From Streptomyces sp. NBC_00341 (GTDB lineage Bacteria; Actinomycetota; Actinomycetes; Streptomycetales; Streptomycetaceae): 64,000 bases of DNA. The DNA lies in assembly GCF_041435055.1 (NCBI RefSeq), contig NZ_CP108002.1, positions 1 to 64,000 of the forward strand, in the 5' to 3' direction. The notes beneath the pieces were generated by a model, which saw only the letters and a list, made by a program, of their open reading frames with translations, was not told the origin of the DNA and ran no database searches. Positions 18,139-26,119 of the stretch are shown one piece after another. Every line of letters starts with the position of its first letter. Position 1 is the stretch's first letter. The position numbers and the translations under genes are program-made.

Positions 18139-18707
18139 CGCTGCTCGGCAGGCTCCTGAACAACCGCAGAGCGGGCGAGGCCCACACGGCGTGGAACCTG
18201 CCGAACCTCCACGGCCCCGCACTACTGACCCTCACCAGCCGGGACTTCGCCCACGGCGACCCCATGCCACCGCGACACGGTGCGAAGAACATCGGCGGCG
18301 AGAACCTGTCGCCCCACCTGGCCTGGACGGCGCCGCCATCCGGAACCGCCCAACTCCTCCTGGTCGTCGAGGACATCGACGTCCCCCTGCCCAGGCCTGC
18401 CGTGCACTGCGTGGCCCTCGTCGACCCGGCATCCGGAGAGCTCGCCCACGGCGCCCTCGACGCGCGGCGGCCCGCCACCGGGGTGCGGGTGCTCCGCTCC
18501 ACCATCGGACGGGGCTACCACGGCCCCGCGCCCATCAAGGGCCACGGACCACACCGCTACACCTTCCAGCTGTTCGCCCTCGCGGCTCCTGTGGACGGCG
18601 CCTCCGGCGCGGCGGCGGCCGACCGGGCGCGGCCCCGCGCACTCCTGGGCGCCGTCACCGCACCCGTCCTCGCCCGATCCCGGCTGACCGGCACCTACGA
18701 ACGCTGA
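18135..18707 (+). CDS. YbhB/YbcL family Raf-kinase-inhibitor-like protein (PEBP)
   Basis: 190-aa phosphatidylethanolamine-binding-protein fold. Family motifs: LTSRDFAHGDPMPPRHG, GENLSPHLAWTAPP, the LLVVEDIDVP ligand-site strand, AVHCVALVDP, and GYHGPAPIKGHGPHRYTFQLFAL. ATG 18135 overlaps the isochorismatase-like stop. There is no signal peptide, so cytoplasmic. Bacterial PEBPs are thought to bind small anionic ligands, but no reaction is established. Last gene of the MarR operon; it converges on an MFS gene with a shared terminator. Confidence 0.9.
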   Translation: MTLLGRLLNNRRAGEAHTAWNLPNLHGPALLTLTSRDFAHGDPMPPRHGAKNIGGENLSPHLAWTAPPSGTAQLLLVVEDIDVPLPRPAVHCVALVDPASGELAHGALDARRPATGVRVLRSTIGRGYHGPAPIKGHGPHRYTFQLFALAAPVDGASGAAAADRARPRALLGAVTAPVLARSRLTGTYER

Positions 18708-18740
18708 CCGCGGGCACATGAGGTCATCGCGACACCTTCC

Positions 18741-18770
18741 GCGACCGGCTCACGACGACGAGCCGGTCGC
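18741..18770. terminator. bidirectional terminator overlapping the MFS stop codon
   Basis: Perfect 11-bp arms GCGACCGGCTC (18741-18751) and GAGCCGGTCGC (18760-18770) with an 8-nt loop. It sits between the convergent PEBP (+) and MFS (-) genes, and the minus-strand TGA (18750-18752) starts inside it. Confidence 0.7.
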
Positions 18771-20051
18771 ACCCTCCCGAACAGGCCCCTCGGACAACGG
18801 CCGAGCCGGACCGCCGGCCGGTGCGGCGCCCCGCAGCGCGGCCTCGACGCGGCGGTTGCCGGTCATGGTCGCGGTGAGGGCCGTCATGGTGAGGAGAAGT
18901 CCGGCGGCGGCGTAGAGCGGGGTGCGGATGTCGTACGCGGTGGCCAGCCATCCTCCGGCGAAAGCACCGAACGGGGCCGCGCACATGGCGAGCATGCGGG
19001 AGGTGGAGGAGACCCGCCCCATCAGCCGGGCCGGGACGATCGCCTGCCGGAGGGAGGGCGCGAGCACCATCGTGGCGCCCATGCCCGCCCCGCAGACGGC
19101 GAGCGCGAACCCGGCCACGTACGGATTCGGGGCGGCGGCAAGCCCCAGGACGGCAAGCCCCTCGACCGCGGCCGTGCAGGTCAGCGCGGTGCCGGTGCCG
19201 AGCCGCCGGCCGAGGAAGGAGGCGGTGCCCGCACCGAGCAGCCCGCCGGTGGCCTCGGCCGTGAGCAGCAGGCCGAAGCCGAAGGAGCCGATGCCGAGAC
19301 GGTCGTGCGCGAAGAGGGCGAGGACGGTCTCCACGGCGAGGAAGGCCACGTTCCCGACCGCCGGGCGGAGCGCGAGCCCGAGCAGCAACCGGTCCCGGAA
19401 CACGTACGAGGCCCCTTCCCGCGCCTCCCGGAGCAGCGACGCGCGGACGACGCCCCCGGCAGGCCGGGGCACGGCGGGCAGCGACCGTACGAGCAGTGCG
19501 GAGAGCGCGAACGACACCGCGTCGGCGACCAGCGGAACGGCCCGCCCGAGCGCGAGCAGCGCACTGCCCGCGGGCGGCCCGGCGAATCCCGACATGGCGG
19601 TCTGGGCGCCCCGCAGCCGGGAGTTGGCCCGCTCCAGGTGTACGGGGTCGCGGCCGAGCAGATCGGGCAGATAGGCGGTGGCGGCCGTGTCGAAGAACAG
19701 TCCGCCGAGGCCGAGCAGGAAGGCGACGGCCGCGAGCAGCGCGATGCTCAGCACGTCGAGCGCGGCGGCCGCCGCCGGTATCGCCAGCAGCAGCGCACGA
19801 GCGCTGTCCGCGACCCACATCGTGCGCCGGCGGTCCCAGCGGTCCATCAGGGCGCCGCCGACCACCCCGAAGAGCAGCCACGGCAGCGTCCCGGCGGCCG
19901 TCACGGCGGCGAGCGCCATCGGATCCCGTGTCAGCGTCAACGCGAGCAGCGGCAGCGCGGCATGTGTCACGCCGTCACCGAGCGAGGAAACGGTCTGAGC
20001 GGTCCACAGCCGCCCGAACCCGGTCGGCAACTTCCGTATTTCAGAGGTCAC
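18750..20051 (-). CDS. MFS transporter (DHA3/EntS-like)
   Basis: 433-aa major facilitator with about 12 spans. The N-terminus GFGRLWTAQTVSSLGDGVTHAALPLLAL and motif A as GALMDRWDRRRTMWVADSAR place it in the DHA3 exporter group (macrolide/enterobactin efflux-like). The matching half-repeat has FGFGLLLTAEATGGLLGAGTASFLGRRLG. The start is GTG 20051, overlapping the stop of the HTH regulator (GTGA), so translation is coupled. Likely a drug or metabolite exporter controlled by that regulator; substrate unknown. Confidence 0.9.
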   Translation of the reverse strand: MTSEIRKLPTGFGRLWTAQTVSSLGDGVTHAALPLLALTLTRDPMALAAVTAAGTLPWLLFGVVGGALMDRWDRRRTMWVADSARALLLAIPAAAAALDVLSIALLAAVAFLLGLGGLFFDTAATAYLPDLLGRDPVHLERANSRLRGAQTAMSGFAGPPAGSALLALGRAVPLVADAVSFALSALLVRSLPAVPRPAGGVVRASLLREAREGASYVFRDRLLLGLALRPAVGNVAFLAVETVLALFAHDRLGIGSFGFGLLLTAEATGGLLGAGTASFLGRRLGTGTALTCTAAVEGLAVLGLAAAPNPYVAGFALAVCGAGMGATMVLAPSLRQAIVPARLMGRVSSTSRMLAMCAAPFGAFAGGWLATAYDIRTPLYAAAGLLLTMTALTATMTGNRRVEAALRGAAPAGGPARPLSEGPVREGATGSSS

Positions 20052-20587
20052 TTGGCTTCCCCCTCGGCCTGCTCGCGCGGCCCCGGCCGGAACAGGGCGA
20101 AGGCGAGCGACACGTCCGGCAGCGACGGATCCGACAGCTGCCGGTACTCGTCGGCCAGCTCCTCCAGCCGTGCCCCCAGCTCCGCGAACTGCTCCTCGGT
20201 GAGCCGCAGATGAGCCATCCGTACGTACCGCTCGCCGTCCACGGGCGCCGCTTCCAGGTCCGCCACCGCATGCCGCATCAGCACATCCGGCTGTCCGGTC
20301 CCCGGATCCGGCAGCACGATCGCCCGCGCGGCCATCGCGTAGTACCGCTCGGTGACCCCCCGCACCTTCCGCGTCCGCACGACCTTCACCAGACCGGCCC
20401 GCTCGAGCAGCCGCACGTGATAGCTGGAACTCCCCTTCGCGAGGCCCACCCGCCCGGCGATCTGCGTGATCGTCGCAGGCTCGAAGCGGAGCACGGCCAT
20501 GATCCGGTGGCGCGTGAGGCTGGAGACGGCGCGCAGCTGCTCCTCGGTGGTGACGTGAAGCGTCTCGGGAAGGTCATCGGTAGGCAT
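20048..20587 (-). CDS. ArsR-like winged-helix regulator
   Basis: 179 aa from ATG 20587. An in-frame TTG at 20623 was not chosen because the stretch between them is a perfect palindrome better explained as operator. The HTH spans ~residues 20-90: SSLTRHRIMAVLRFEPATITQIAGRVGLAKGSSSYHVRLLERAGLVKVVRTRKVRGVTERYYAM, an ArsR/HTH_20 pattern. The C-terminal helical part (LTEEQFAELGARLEELADEYRQL) probably dimerises or senses ligand. It is coupled to the exporter gene, so a self-regulated efflux operon is likely. Confidence 0.88.
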   Translation of the reverse strand: MPTDDLPETLHVTTEEQLRAVSSLTRHRIMAVLRFEPATITQIAGRVGLAKGSSSYHVRLLERAGLVKVVRTRKVRGVTERYYAMAARAIVLPDPGTGQPDVLMRHAVADLEAAPVDGERYVRMAHLRLTEEQFAELGARLEELADEYRQLSDPSLPDVSLAFALFRPGPREQAEGEAK

Positions 20588-20592
20588 GGGCT

Positions 20593-20618
20593 CAATGGTC
20601 AACGTTTCTTGACCATTG
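20593..20618. promoter_or_regulatory. perfect 10-bp inverted repeat, operator of the HTH/MFS operon
   Basis: CAATGGTCAA (20593-20602) and TTGACCATTG (20609-20618) with a 6-base spacer CGTTTC, 6 bases before ATG 20587 on the minus strand. TTGACC also resembles a -35 element on the minus strand. It is AT-richer than its surroundings. It fits a dimer site of the adjacent ArsR-like regulator. Confidence 0.75.
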
Positions 20619-20662
20619 GGCAAGGGGTTTCCGTCAGGTCATGCGGAATTCGCTGTCCGGCG

Positions 20663-21367
20663 TCAGCCGACGGCCATGTGCAGACCGAGGCCGAGAATCA
20701 GGCAGCTGGAGACCGCGGCGGTGACAGTACGGCCGCGAGGACCGGTGAGGGCGCCCCCGAGCAGCCGCCCGCCGCCGGCCAGTAGCAGCTGCCAGCTCGC
20801 GGAGGCGAAGGTGATGGCGGTCAGGTAGACGACCGACTCGGCTCCGCTCATGGGCTGTTGAGCCTGCTGCCCGAACACGAGCGTGACGAAGTAGATGGCG
20901 GGCCACGGGTTGAGCGCGGTCAGCGACAGATAGGTGACGTAGGCGCGCAGCGGGGTGACGGGCGGGTGGGCCGTGGCGTCCGCGGCGGCATCAGGCCCGC
21001 GTCGCAGCGCCGCACGGAGGACGCGCGCCGCCATGACGGCCAGTATCGCGAAGGCGGCCCAGCGCAGCGGTCCCAGCACCGGCCGCACGGCCACCACCAG
21101 CGAGCTGCCGCCGAGAACCGCCGCCACCGCATAGCCCGAGTCGGCGGTGGCCGCGCCGAGCGCGGCCGCGGCACCGGTCCGAAACGAGGTCGCCGCGGTC
21201 ATGTTCACCATCAGCACGGCGACGGCCCCGACCGGCATCGCGAGGCCGTATCCGGCGAGCAGCCCGGCGACGACCGCGGCGGTCACGACGTGGCCCCGCC
21301 GCGCACGGACACCCCTCCCGACCGGCCGGACTCCACCGCCCCACCGATGAACGGGCGTTGGCAGCAT
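20663..21367 (-). CDS. lysE: LysE/ArgO family amino-acid exporter
   Basis: Membrane protein with about six spans: AVVAGLLAGYGLAMPVGAVAVLMVNM, GAAAALGAATADSGYAVAAVL and PLRAYVTYLSLTALNPWPAIYFVTLVFG, the NPxxxxFF-like region of LysE transporters being NPWPAIYFVTL. The farthest ATG is at 21367, giving 234 aa with a 26-residue basic leader. A GTG at 21286 would begin right at the first membrane span (207 aa), so the true start is uncertain. It stands divergent from a LysR-type regulator, the standard LysG/LysE arrangement in which LysR activates export of a basic amino acid or analogue. Confidence 0.85.
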   Translation of the reverse strand: MLPTPVHRWGGGVRPVGRGVRARRGHVVTAAVVAGLLAGYGLAMPVGAVAVLMVNMTAATSFRTGAAAALGAATADSGYAVAAVLGGSSLVVAVRPVLGPLRWAAFAILAVMAARVLRAALRRGPDAAADATAHPPVTPLRAYVTYLSLTALNPWPAIYFVTLVFGQQAQQPMSGAESVVYLTAITFASASWQLLLAGGGRLLGGALTGPRGRTVTAAVSSCLILGLGLHMAVG

Positions 21368-21549
21368 GCGGACGCGTCGGAGACGGCCACCTCAACATCT
21401 TTGATCATGGTTCAGCTGCTCCTTCGACGGGAGGGCGGCGACAGCGCCGCGAGGACCAGGTGAGAGAACCGGTCCGACGTTCAGACTGGAGGACTAAGAT
21501 CGTTCGCGTCCATCGAAGAGTTGTGCACGGAATCGTGTGAGGAAGCCAC

Positions 21550-22467
21550 ATGATCGACCCGCGTCTGCAGACCCTCCGGGTACTTGCCGAGACCGGTACC
21601 GTCACCGCCACGGCAGAGTCCCTGCACCTCACCCCCTCGACCGTCTCTCAGCAGCTGCGCCGTCTCGCCGCCGAGCTGAATGTGCGTCTGCTCGAACCGC
21701 ACGGCCGCCGGGTCCGGCTCACGCCCGCCGCCCGCACACTCGTCGAACACGCGGACGTCCTGCACGCCCAGTGGGAGCGGGCCGCCGCAGACCTGGCCGC
21801 GCACCGGAACAACGGCCCGGGTGAGCTGCGTATCACCTCGGTGGCGACGGCGCTCGGCCCCCTGGTAATACCGGCCGTCGCCCGGCTGCTCTCCCGGCAT
21901 CCGGGGATGACGTACTACATCGGCGAGGATCCGGAGGCCGACCGCTTCCGAATGCTGCTGACCCGTGAACGCGACATCGCCATCGTCATTCCCGCCCCTG
22001 GCACGCCCGCCGCCGACGACGAACGCTTCGAACAGCACCTGCTCCTCCAGGAGCCGCAGGACCTCCTGGTCCCGCGTGGCCACCGGTTCGCCGACCGCGC
22101 CGCGGTCGAACTGCACGAGGCGGACACCGAGACCTGGCTCCGCGCCGGCGACCCCCGGGACCAGCACCTGCTGCTCACCTCGGCGTGCGCGGCAGCGGGC
22201 TTCTCACCCCGCGTCACCCACAACGCCGTCGACTGGTCCGCGATCGCGGCGCTGGTCGCCGGCGGCCACGGCATCTGCCTGCTGCCCCGCCTCGCGACGT
22301 TCCCGCAGGGCTATGAGCTCGTACGCGTACCGCTGACCGGCGATGTGCTACCGAGGCGGCGGCTGGTCGGTTTCGTTCGACGCGGTGGGGGGAGCACACC
22401 CCTGGTCAGTGACGGGCTGTGGGCGTTGCGGGAGTCCGCTCGGCTCCGGGTACCAGATCTCTCATGA
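21550..22467 (+). CDS. LysR family transcriptional regulator
   Basis: 305 aa from ATG 21550 with GAGGAAGCCAC upstream. The N-terminal HTH (~residues 4-65) reads RLQTLRVLAETGTVTATAESLHLTPSTVSQQLRRLAAELNVRLLEPHGRRVRLTPAA. A two-lobed effector domain of the periplasmic-binding type follows, with GELRITSVATALGPLVIPAV and AALVAGGHGICLLPRLA. It is divergent from the LysE exporter, with a 182-base intergenic region that should contain the shared regulatory sites. The last 62 bases overlap the 3' end of the convergent LRV gene, which is unusual. Confidence 0.93.
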   Translation: MIDPRLQTLRVLAETGTVTATAESLHLTPSTVSQQLRRLAAELNVRLLEPHGRRVRLTPAARTLVEHADVLHAQWERAAADLAAHRNNGPGELRITSVATALGPLVIPAVARLLSRHPGMTYYIGEDPEADRFRMLLTRERDIAIVIPAPGTPAADDERFEQHLLLQEPQDLLVPRGHRFADRAAVELHEADTETWLRAGDPRDQHLLLTSACAAAGFSPRVTHNAVDWSAIAALVAGGHGICLLPRLATFPQGYELVRVPLTGDVLPRRRLVGFVRRGGGSTPLVSDGLWALRESARLRVPDLS

Positions 22468-23956
22468 CGGCCGGCGGCAGCGAGGGGTTGGCGGCGGCGG
22501 CCTCCACCACCTGCCAGTCGTCGTCGGCGAGCAGTTCGACGATGGTCAGGGGCGGAAGGGCCGGGTGACGGGCGGCCAGGGGCCGGGCCCGGCTGTCGGC
22601 GAGACAGCCGAGCAGCGCCGGTCCCGTCGCGTGGCGGTGCCGGGCGATCTCACGCAGTGCCTTGCGGGCCGGTGGAACATGGCGGGAAAACTCCTCAAGC
22701 AGGGCCGACGGTGCCTCCGGATTGGCCGCCACCCCGGTCATGACCTGGGCTCCGTGCCGTTCGACCATCGTCCGCAGCTGATCCTCCGACAGGCCCGGGT
22801 GCGCTGCTATGGACTTGACCACCTTCGCGTCGGGGTCGGCGGCAAGCCTGTCGCGGACCCCGGCCGGCAGATCCCGTCGTTGGGCCAGGAACATCCGTAC
22901 CGAGGGACTCGACGAGCGGGAAAGATCCTCGGCCTCGGAGGCGGTGGCGGCGGAGATCCGCGGCAGCAGCGTCGGTCCGATCCTGACGGCGGCCGCAAGC
23001 CGGGGGAGTACGTCCAGCGGCAGGCGGGGGTTGTGTGCGAGTGTGCGCCGCACATCGTGACCGTGGTCGGCGGCCAGCTTCCGGATGAGCGCCGCGTCGA
23101 TCCCCGGGTTCCCCGCGAGCTCGGCCCGGACTCCGGGAACGGGATCGTCCGCGAGCTTCAGCCCTGTCTCCGGCGGCAGTCCGGGGCGGGCGGCGAGCGC
23201 CCAGCGCAGCATCATGGAGGGGTGACCGGCGAACCGGAGGAGGGCCTCGACCGGCGCGGCGGGGTTCCGCAGGACCCGCTCGGCCGTCTCATGGACGGTG
23301 GACTCGTGCGAGCCGTCGCAGGAAGCACCGGAACGCAGATCGCAGTCGGGCCGCGGACAGTACGGGTCGTGCGTGAACGGCACTTCCACGCTGTCGCAGA
23401 CCAGGCACCGTTCCGCCGGGGGAAGCCCCTCACCGGTGGCGAGCGCGGCCAGGAGGCCCGGTGGCGTGGCCTCGTTCGCCGCGGCCGCGCGGCGGACCTC
23501 CTCATGAGGATGACGGGCAAGCCGGGCCGCCATGTCGGCTGTTGTCCACAGCGCCAGCTCCGCGACGACCCGGATGTCCGGGTCGGCGGCGAGCGTCTCC
23601 CGTACATCGTCCGGAAGCCCGGGGCAGGCGGCCAGCTTCTCCCGGCGCCGGACATCCGGGTCCGTGGCGAGGAGCCGTGCCCACTGCGGATCCCCGGCAC
23701 GCGCGTCGAGCAGGGCGAGCGCGGCGCCCGGCTGTGTGACGGGATCGATGTCGGCGGCGGTCAGCAGCCCCTCGTACGCGAGCCGTTCGGCACTCTCCTC
23801 GACCCGGGCGGCCAGGGCGACCGCCTGCTCGGGGCTGAGGCCGGCACGGCCGGCCAGGCTCTCGGCGATGTCCGCGTCCGCGACCGTGATCAGGTGCTGG
23901 ACCAGCTCGGAGGGCAGAGCCGCGTTGACGGCGAGGCCGCACAGTACATGGTTCAC
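22406..23956 (-). CDS. leucine-rich-repeat-variant (LRV) protein with central Cys cluster
   Basis: 516 aa from GTG 23956 (MNHVLCGLAVNAALP). Most of the chain is short helical repeats of the LRV/HEAT-like type, each with a pattern like LAADPDxRVVxxLAxxPxLP, for example DVRETLAADPDIRVVAELA, GLPPETGLKLADDPVPGVRAELAGNP and GVRDRLAADPDAKVVKSIAAHPGL. In the middle is a Cys-rich insert, Cys184, Cys187, Cys200, Cys205 and Cys213, in CLVCDSVEVPFTHDPYCPRPDC and following residues. The Azotobacter LRV protein is known to carry a 4Fe-4S cluster beside similar repeats. Here the spacing could bind Fe-S or zinc. Cytoplasmic, probably a protein-interaction scaffold. Longer upstream starts would add a non-coding-like leader. 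Confidence 0.85.
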   Translation of the reverse strand: MNHVLCGLAVNAALPSELVQHLITVADADIAESLAGRAGLSPEQAVALAARVEESAERLAYEGLLTAADIDPVTQPGAALALLDARAGDPQWARLLATDPDVRRREKLAACPGLPDDVRETLAADPDIRVVAELALWTTADMAARLARHPHEEVRRAAAANEATPPGLLAALATGEGLPPAERCLVCDSVEVPFTHDPYCPRPDCDLRSGASCDGSHESTVHETAERVLRNPAAPVEALLRFAGHPSMMLRWALAARPGLPPETGLKLADDPVPGVRAELAGNPGIDAALIRKLAADHGHDVRRTLAHNPRLPLDVLPRLAAAVRIGPTLLPRISAATASEAEDLSRSSSPSVRMFLAQRRDLPAGVRDRLAADPDAKVVKSIAAHPGLSEDQLRTMVERHGAQVMTGVAANPEAPSALLEEFSRHVPPARKALREIARHRHATGPALLGCLADSRARPLAARHPALPPLTIVELLADDDWQVVEAAAANPSLPPAVMRDLVPGAERTPATPTARH

Positions 23957-24092
23957 AGCAAGACATACTGCCCGGCCCGTAATTGCTCCCACAACCAGCA
24001 GCGAACCAGCAGCTGACCGGCAGCGAAACCGCGGCCACCGTCGCTCCGGCGCACAGGACGGACGCCCGGTCGGCCATGCGCGCCGCGCCGGC

Positions 24093-24780
24093 TCAGCCGA
24101 GGATGAACGCACCCCCGGCCGCGACGGCGAGGCCGGGCCCGAAGGCGGCCGCCGGTGTATAGGCGCCGGGCTCCGCGCCACCCCGCACCAGCCGCATGGC
24201 GGTCTCTGCGGCGACGTCGGCGGTGTAGTCCATTCCGTCACCTGCCCGCAGCCACCCTTCGCGCCTGGTGCCGTCGGTCCAGGTGATGACGGCGTGCCCC
24301 CAGAAGTGCTGCCGGGGCCGGGGCGCGGCCTCGGCCGTCATCCCTGCCATCCGGCGGGTGACCAGGAGCTGCAGAGCAGGGACGGACATCAGCGTCCCGA
24401 GCACGGGCAGCGCCGCCCGCACGGCAAATGAGCCCGGGGCCAGGGCAGAGGTGACGGCAACCGATGGTGCTCCGCTCGCCCGCTGCGCCGCCAGGAGCTC
24501 GCCCGACGGCACACTCGCGGACGTCACCGTCTGCCCGTCGGGGAGGACGGTCTGCTGGGGAAGCGTCTGCTCGGGTCCCGGCAGCGCGTTGATCTCCTCT
24601 CCGACCCGCTCGGCGGCGCGGCGGTAGGCAACGTCGGCGAGTACGGCCGATACGGACGTGCGCACTTCCGAACCTGGGCCGTACCGAGTTCGACGCACCG
24701 CCGCGCGTTGTAGGGCTGGTCCGCCCCGAGGGGGAGCAGGACCGACGCCAGACCATGGGCGAGCGCCCCATCAGGCTGCC
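24093..24780 (-). pseudogene. chimeric remnant: glycosyltransferase C-terminus joined to a saccharopine-dehydrogenase-like C-terminus
   Basis: Three coding scraps read on the minus strand. In one frame (24775 to ~24670) is GALAHGLASVLLPLGADQPY followed by NARRCVELGTA, which matches the UDP-sugar binding end of macrolide-type glycosyltransferases. After a frameshift, the second frame gives VSAVLADVAYRRAAERVGEE and INALPGPEQ, the usual last helix of the same family. Without a stop it then continues as TVLPDGQTVTSASVPSGELL to the end, WGHAVITWTDGTRREGW then TPAAAFGPGLAVAAGG, which resembles the C-terminal part of saccharopine-dehydrogenase-like membrane-associated reductases. The open frame from GTG 24698 (201 aa) thus joins two unrelated gene ends and lacks both N-terminal domains. 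A deletion fossil is the best explanation. Confidence 0.7.
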
Positions 24781-25273
24781 GTGGCGGCGTTGACCGGGAA
24801 GCGGCGGGAGGTGAAGTGGTCGAAGCCGAAGCCGGTGGTCTTGCCGCTCCGGAGGTGGTCTTCCCTCCGCGCCGGCCGCCGGAGTTGCCCGTCCCGCCCG
24901 TATCGCCGAATCCGGCGGTCCCGCTGGCGCCGCCATCCGGCCCTGAGTTGCCACCACTGCTGCGCAGCGGGGGAGGAACGCCGGGGTGGTCCCGACGGCC
25001 ACGACCACGACGTGTGGTGCGGCGCGAATCAGCGCCCCACCAAGGGCGGGCCGGTCCAGCGGGATGTTGAACTATCTCCTATCTATGGTCAAAACGGGTT
25101 CACCCAAGGCGCTTTCGTCTGCGCGGCCGCGACCTTCAGCAGGACATAGGGGACATTCGCTGATCTTCTTCTCAGTGTGAGTCGGCCCGGTCCCGGGCCG
25201 CCCCGGGTTCCCGCGCTCTGGCTGTCCCGCCGGGTACTCGAGAACCCCCGCTACTCGTCCCCTGGAGTTCCGC
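24781..25273. other. intergenic/degenerate stretch with a Gly-rich remnant
   Basis: No intact gene is supported. On the minus strand ~24860-24960 reads as GGNSGPDGGASGTAGFGDTG and GGTGNSGG, composition like the GGX proteins at 26120 and 27154. Another frame gives TTGFGFDHFTSRRFPVNAAT ending at a TGA near 24778, a possible C-terminal scrap of an unknown protein. The right part (25070-25170) is AT-richer and probably contains the promoter of the Ala-rich secreted protein. Confidence 0.5.
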
Positions 25274-25684
25274 ATGCCGATCCACCGCATCGCTGCCGCG
25301 TCCCTGGCCACCGTGGCCCTCACCCTCGGCGGCGCAGCGCTCCTCACGGCTCCCGCCGGCGCCGCCCCGGCATCCGCGCCCCGGGTGGCCGCCCCCGACC
25401 CCGCAGCCTGCGCCGCCGCCACGACCACTACTGCTGCCGCCGTAACCAATGCCAGTACCGCTGCGGTTGCCGCTGCGGCAGACGCGTCCAGCGCCGCGGC
25501 AGCCCTCAAGACCCTCACCGCGGCCCTGGCCGCCGTCCCGCCGGACGCGGCCGCCATCGCTGCCGCCAGCACGACCGCCACCGCCACCGCAGCCGCCGCT
25601 GTCACCTCGGCCAACGCGGCGGTCGATGCCGACGCCACCGCCGCCACTGCCGCCGCGGCGGCAGTCGCCGCCTGCAAGGCCTAG
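25274..25684 (+). CDS. Ala-rich secreted protein, probably frameshifted at the 3' end
   Basis: 136 aa from ATG 25274, with GGAG ten bases upstream. A clear Sec signal peptide (MPIHRIAAASLATVALTLGG, cleavage near APAGAA-AP) precedes an Ala/Thr/Asp chain with heptad-like LKTLTAALAAV, suggesting a helical rod. Two Cys, one near the mature start (PAACAAA) and one at the end (ACKA). The chain stops at TAG 25682, but in the -1 frame the same style continues without break as LAALKAQKTANDAAAPALKT, then AAAAAGCV to TGA 25798-25800. A single missing base near 25680 would restore one longer protein. Function unknown; coding evidence is the signal peptide and RBS. The antisense Ala-rich frame lacks both. 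Confidence 0.65.
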   Translation: MPIHRIAAASLATVALTLGGAALLTAPAGAAPASAPRVAAPDPAACAAATTTTAAAVTNASTAAVAAAADASSAAAALKTLTAALAAVPPDAAAIAAASTTATATAAAAVTSANAAVDADATAATAAAAAVAACKA

Positions 25685-25800
25685 CGGCCCTCAAGGCCCA
25701 GAAAACGGCCAACGATGCGGCTGCCCCCGCCCTCAAGACCGCCGCAGCAGCAGCAGGTTGTGTGCTGCCCGTTGCTGTCCCGCCCCTCCCGGCGTCCTGA

Positions 25801-26119
25801 CACCCCTGGTGGACTTGTCCCAGGAACACGACGGTGCGCGTCGGAGCCGTTGAGGAAACACACCAGGCAGAACCGGTCGGACTACAAGAGACGGCGTCAG
25901 GGAAGCGGGTACGGCGGGGACGCAGCCGTGGCCCGTGCGTACGCCGTCGCTTCCCGGCGTTACCCGGTCCGTGCGCACGCCAGATCCGGGGGCTCCTCGC
26001 CACTGGGAGTCGGCTCTCCGGCTCTCAGTGGCGAGATGGTCAGCATGCGGCCGTCACAGGCGGGGGCCGCACCCGGTGTCCTCGGCCAGGGGATGGCGCG
26101 GGGCACCGGTGGCGGTGGG
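25801..26119. other. intergenic, no gene seen
   Basis: Convergent gap between the Ala-rich secreted protein and the first GGX protein. Open frames here have no RBS and no recognisable domain. The only clear structure is the long hairpin at 25996-26035. Confidence 0.5.
25996..26035. terminator. long hairpin between convergent secreted-protein genes
   Basis: CTCGCCACTG (25996-26005) pairs perfectly with CAGTGGCGAG (26026-26035). The stem extends inward by GAG/CTC after one mismatch, leaving a 12-nt loop. It is placed after the minus-strand GGX gene and can serve both directions. Confidence 0.65.

Noticed and set aside
22343..24016. 557-aa plus-strand frame opposite the LRV gene
   Set aside because: The minus frame shows regular repeats and a Cys motif; the plus frame is Gly/Arg-rich with no structure.
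25072..25677. Ala/Val-rich minus-strand frame opposite the Ala-rich secreted protein
   Set aside because: Low-complexity complement; no RBS or signal peptide, whereas the plus frame has both.
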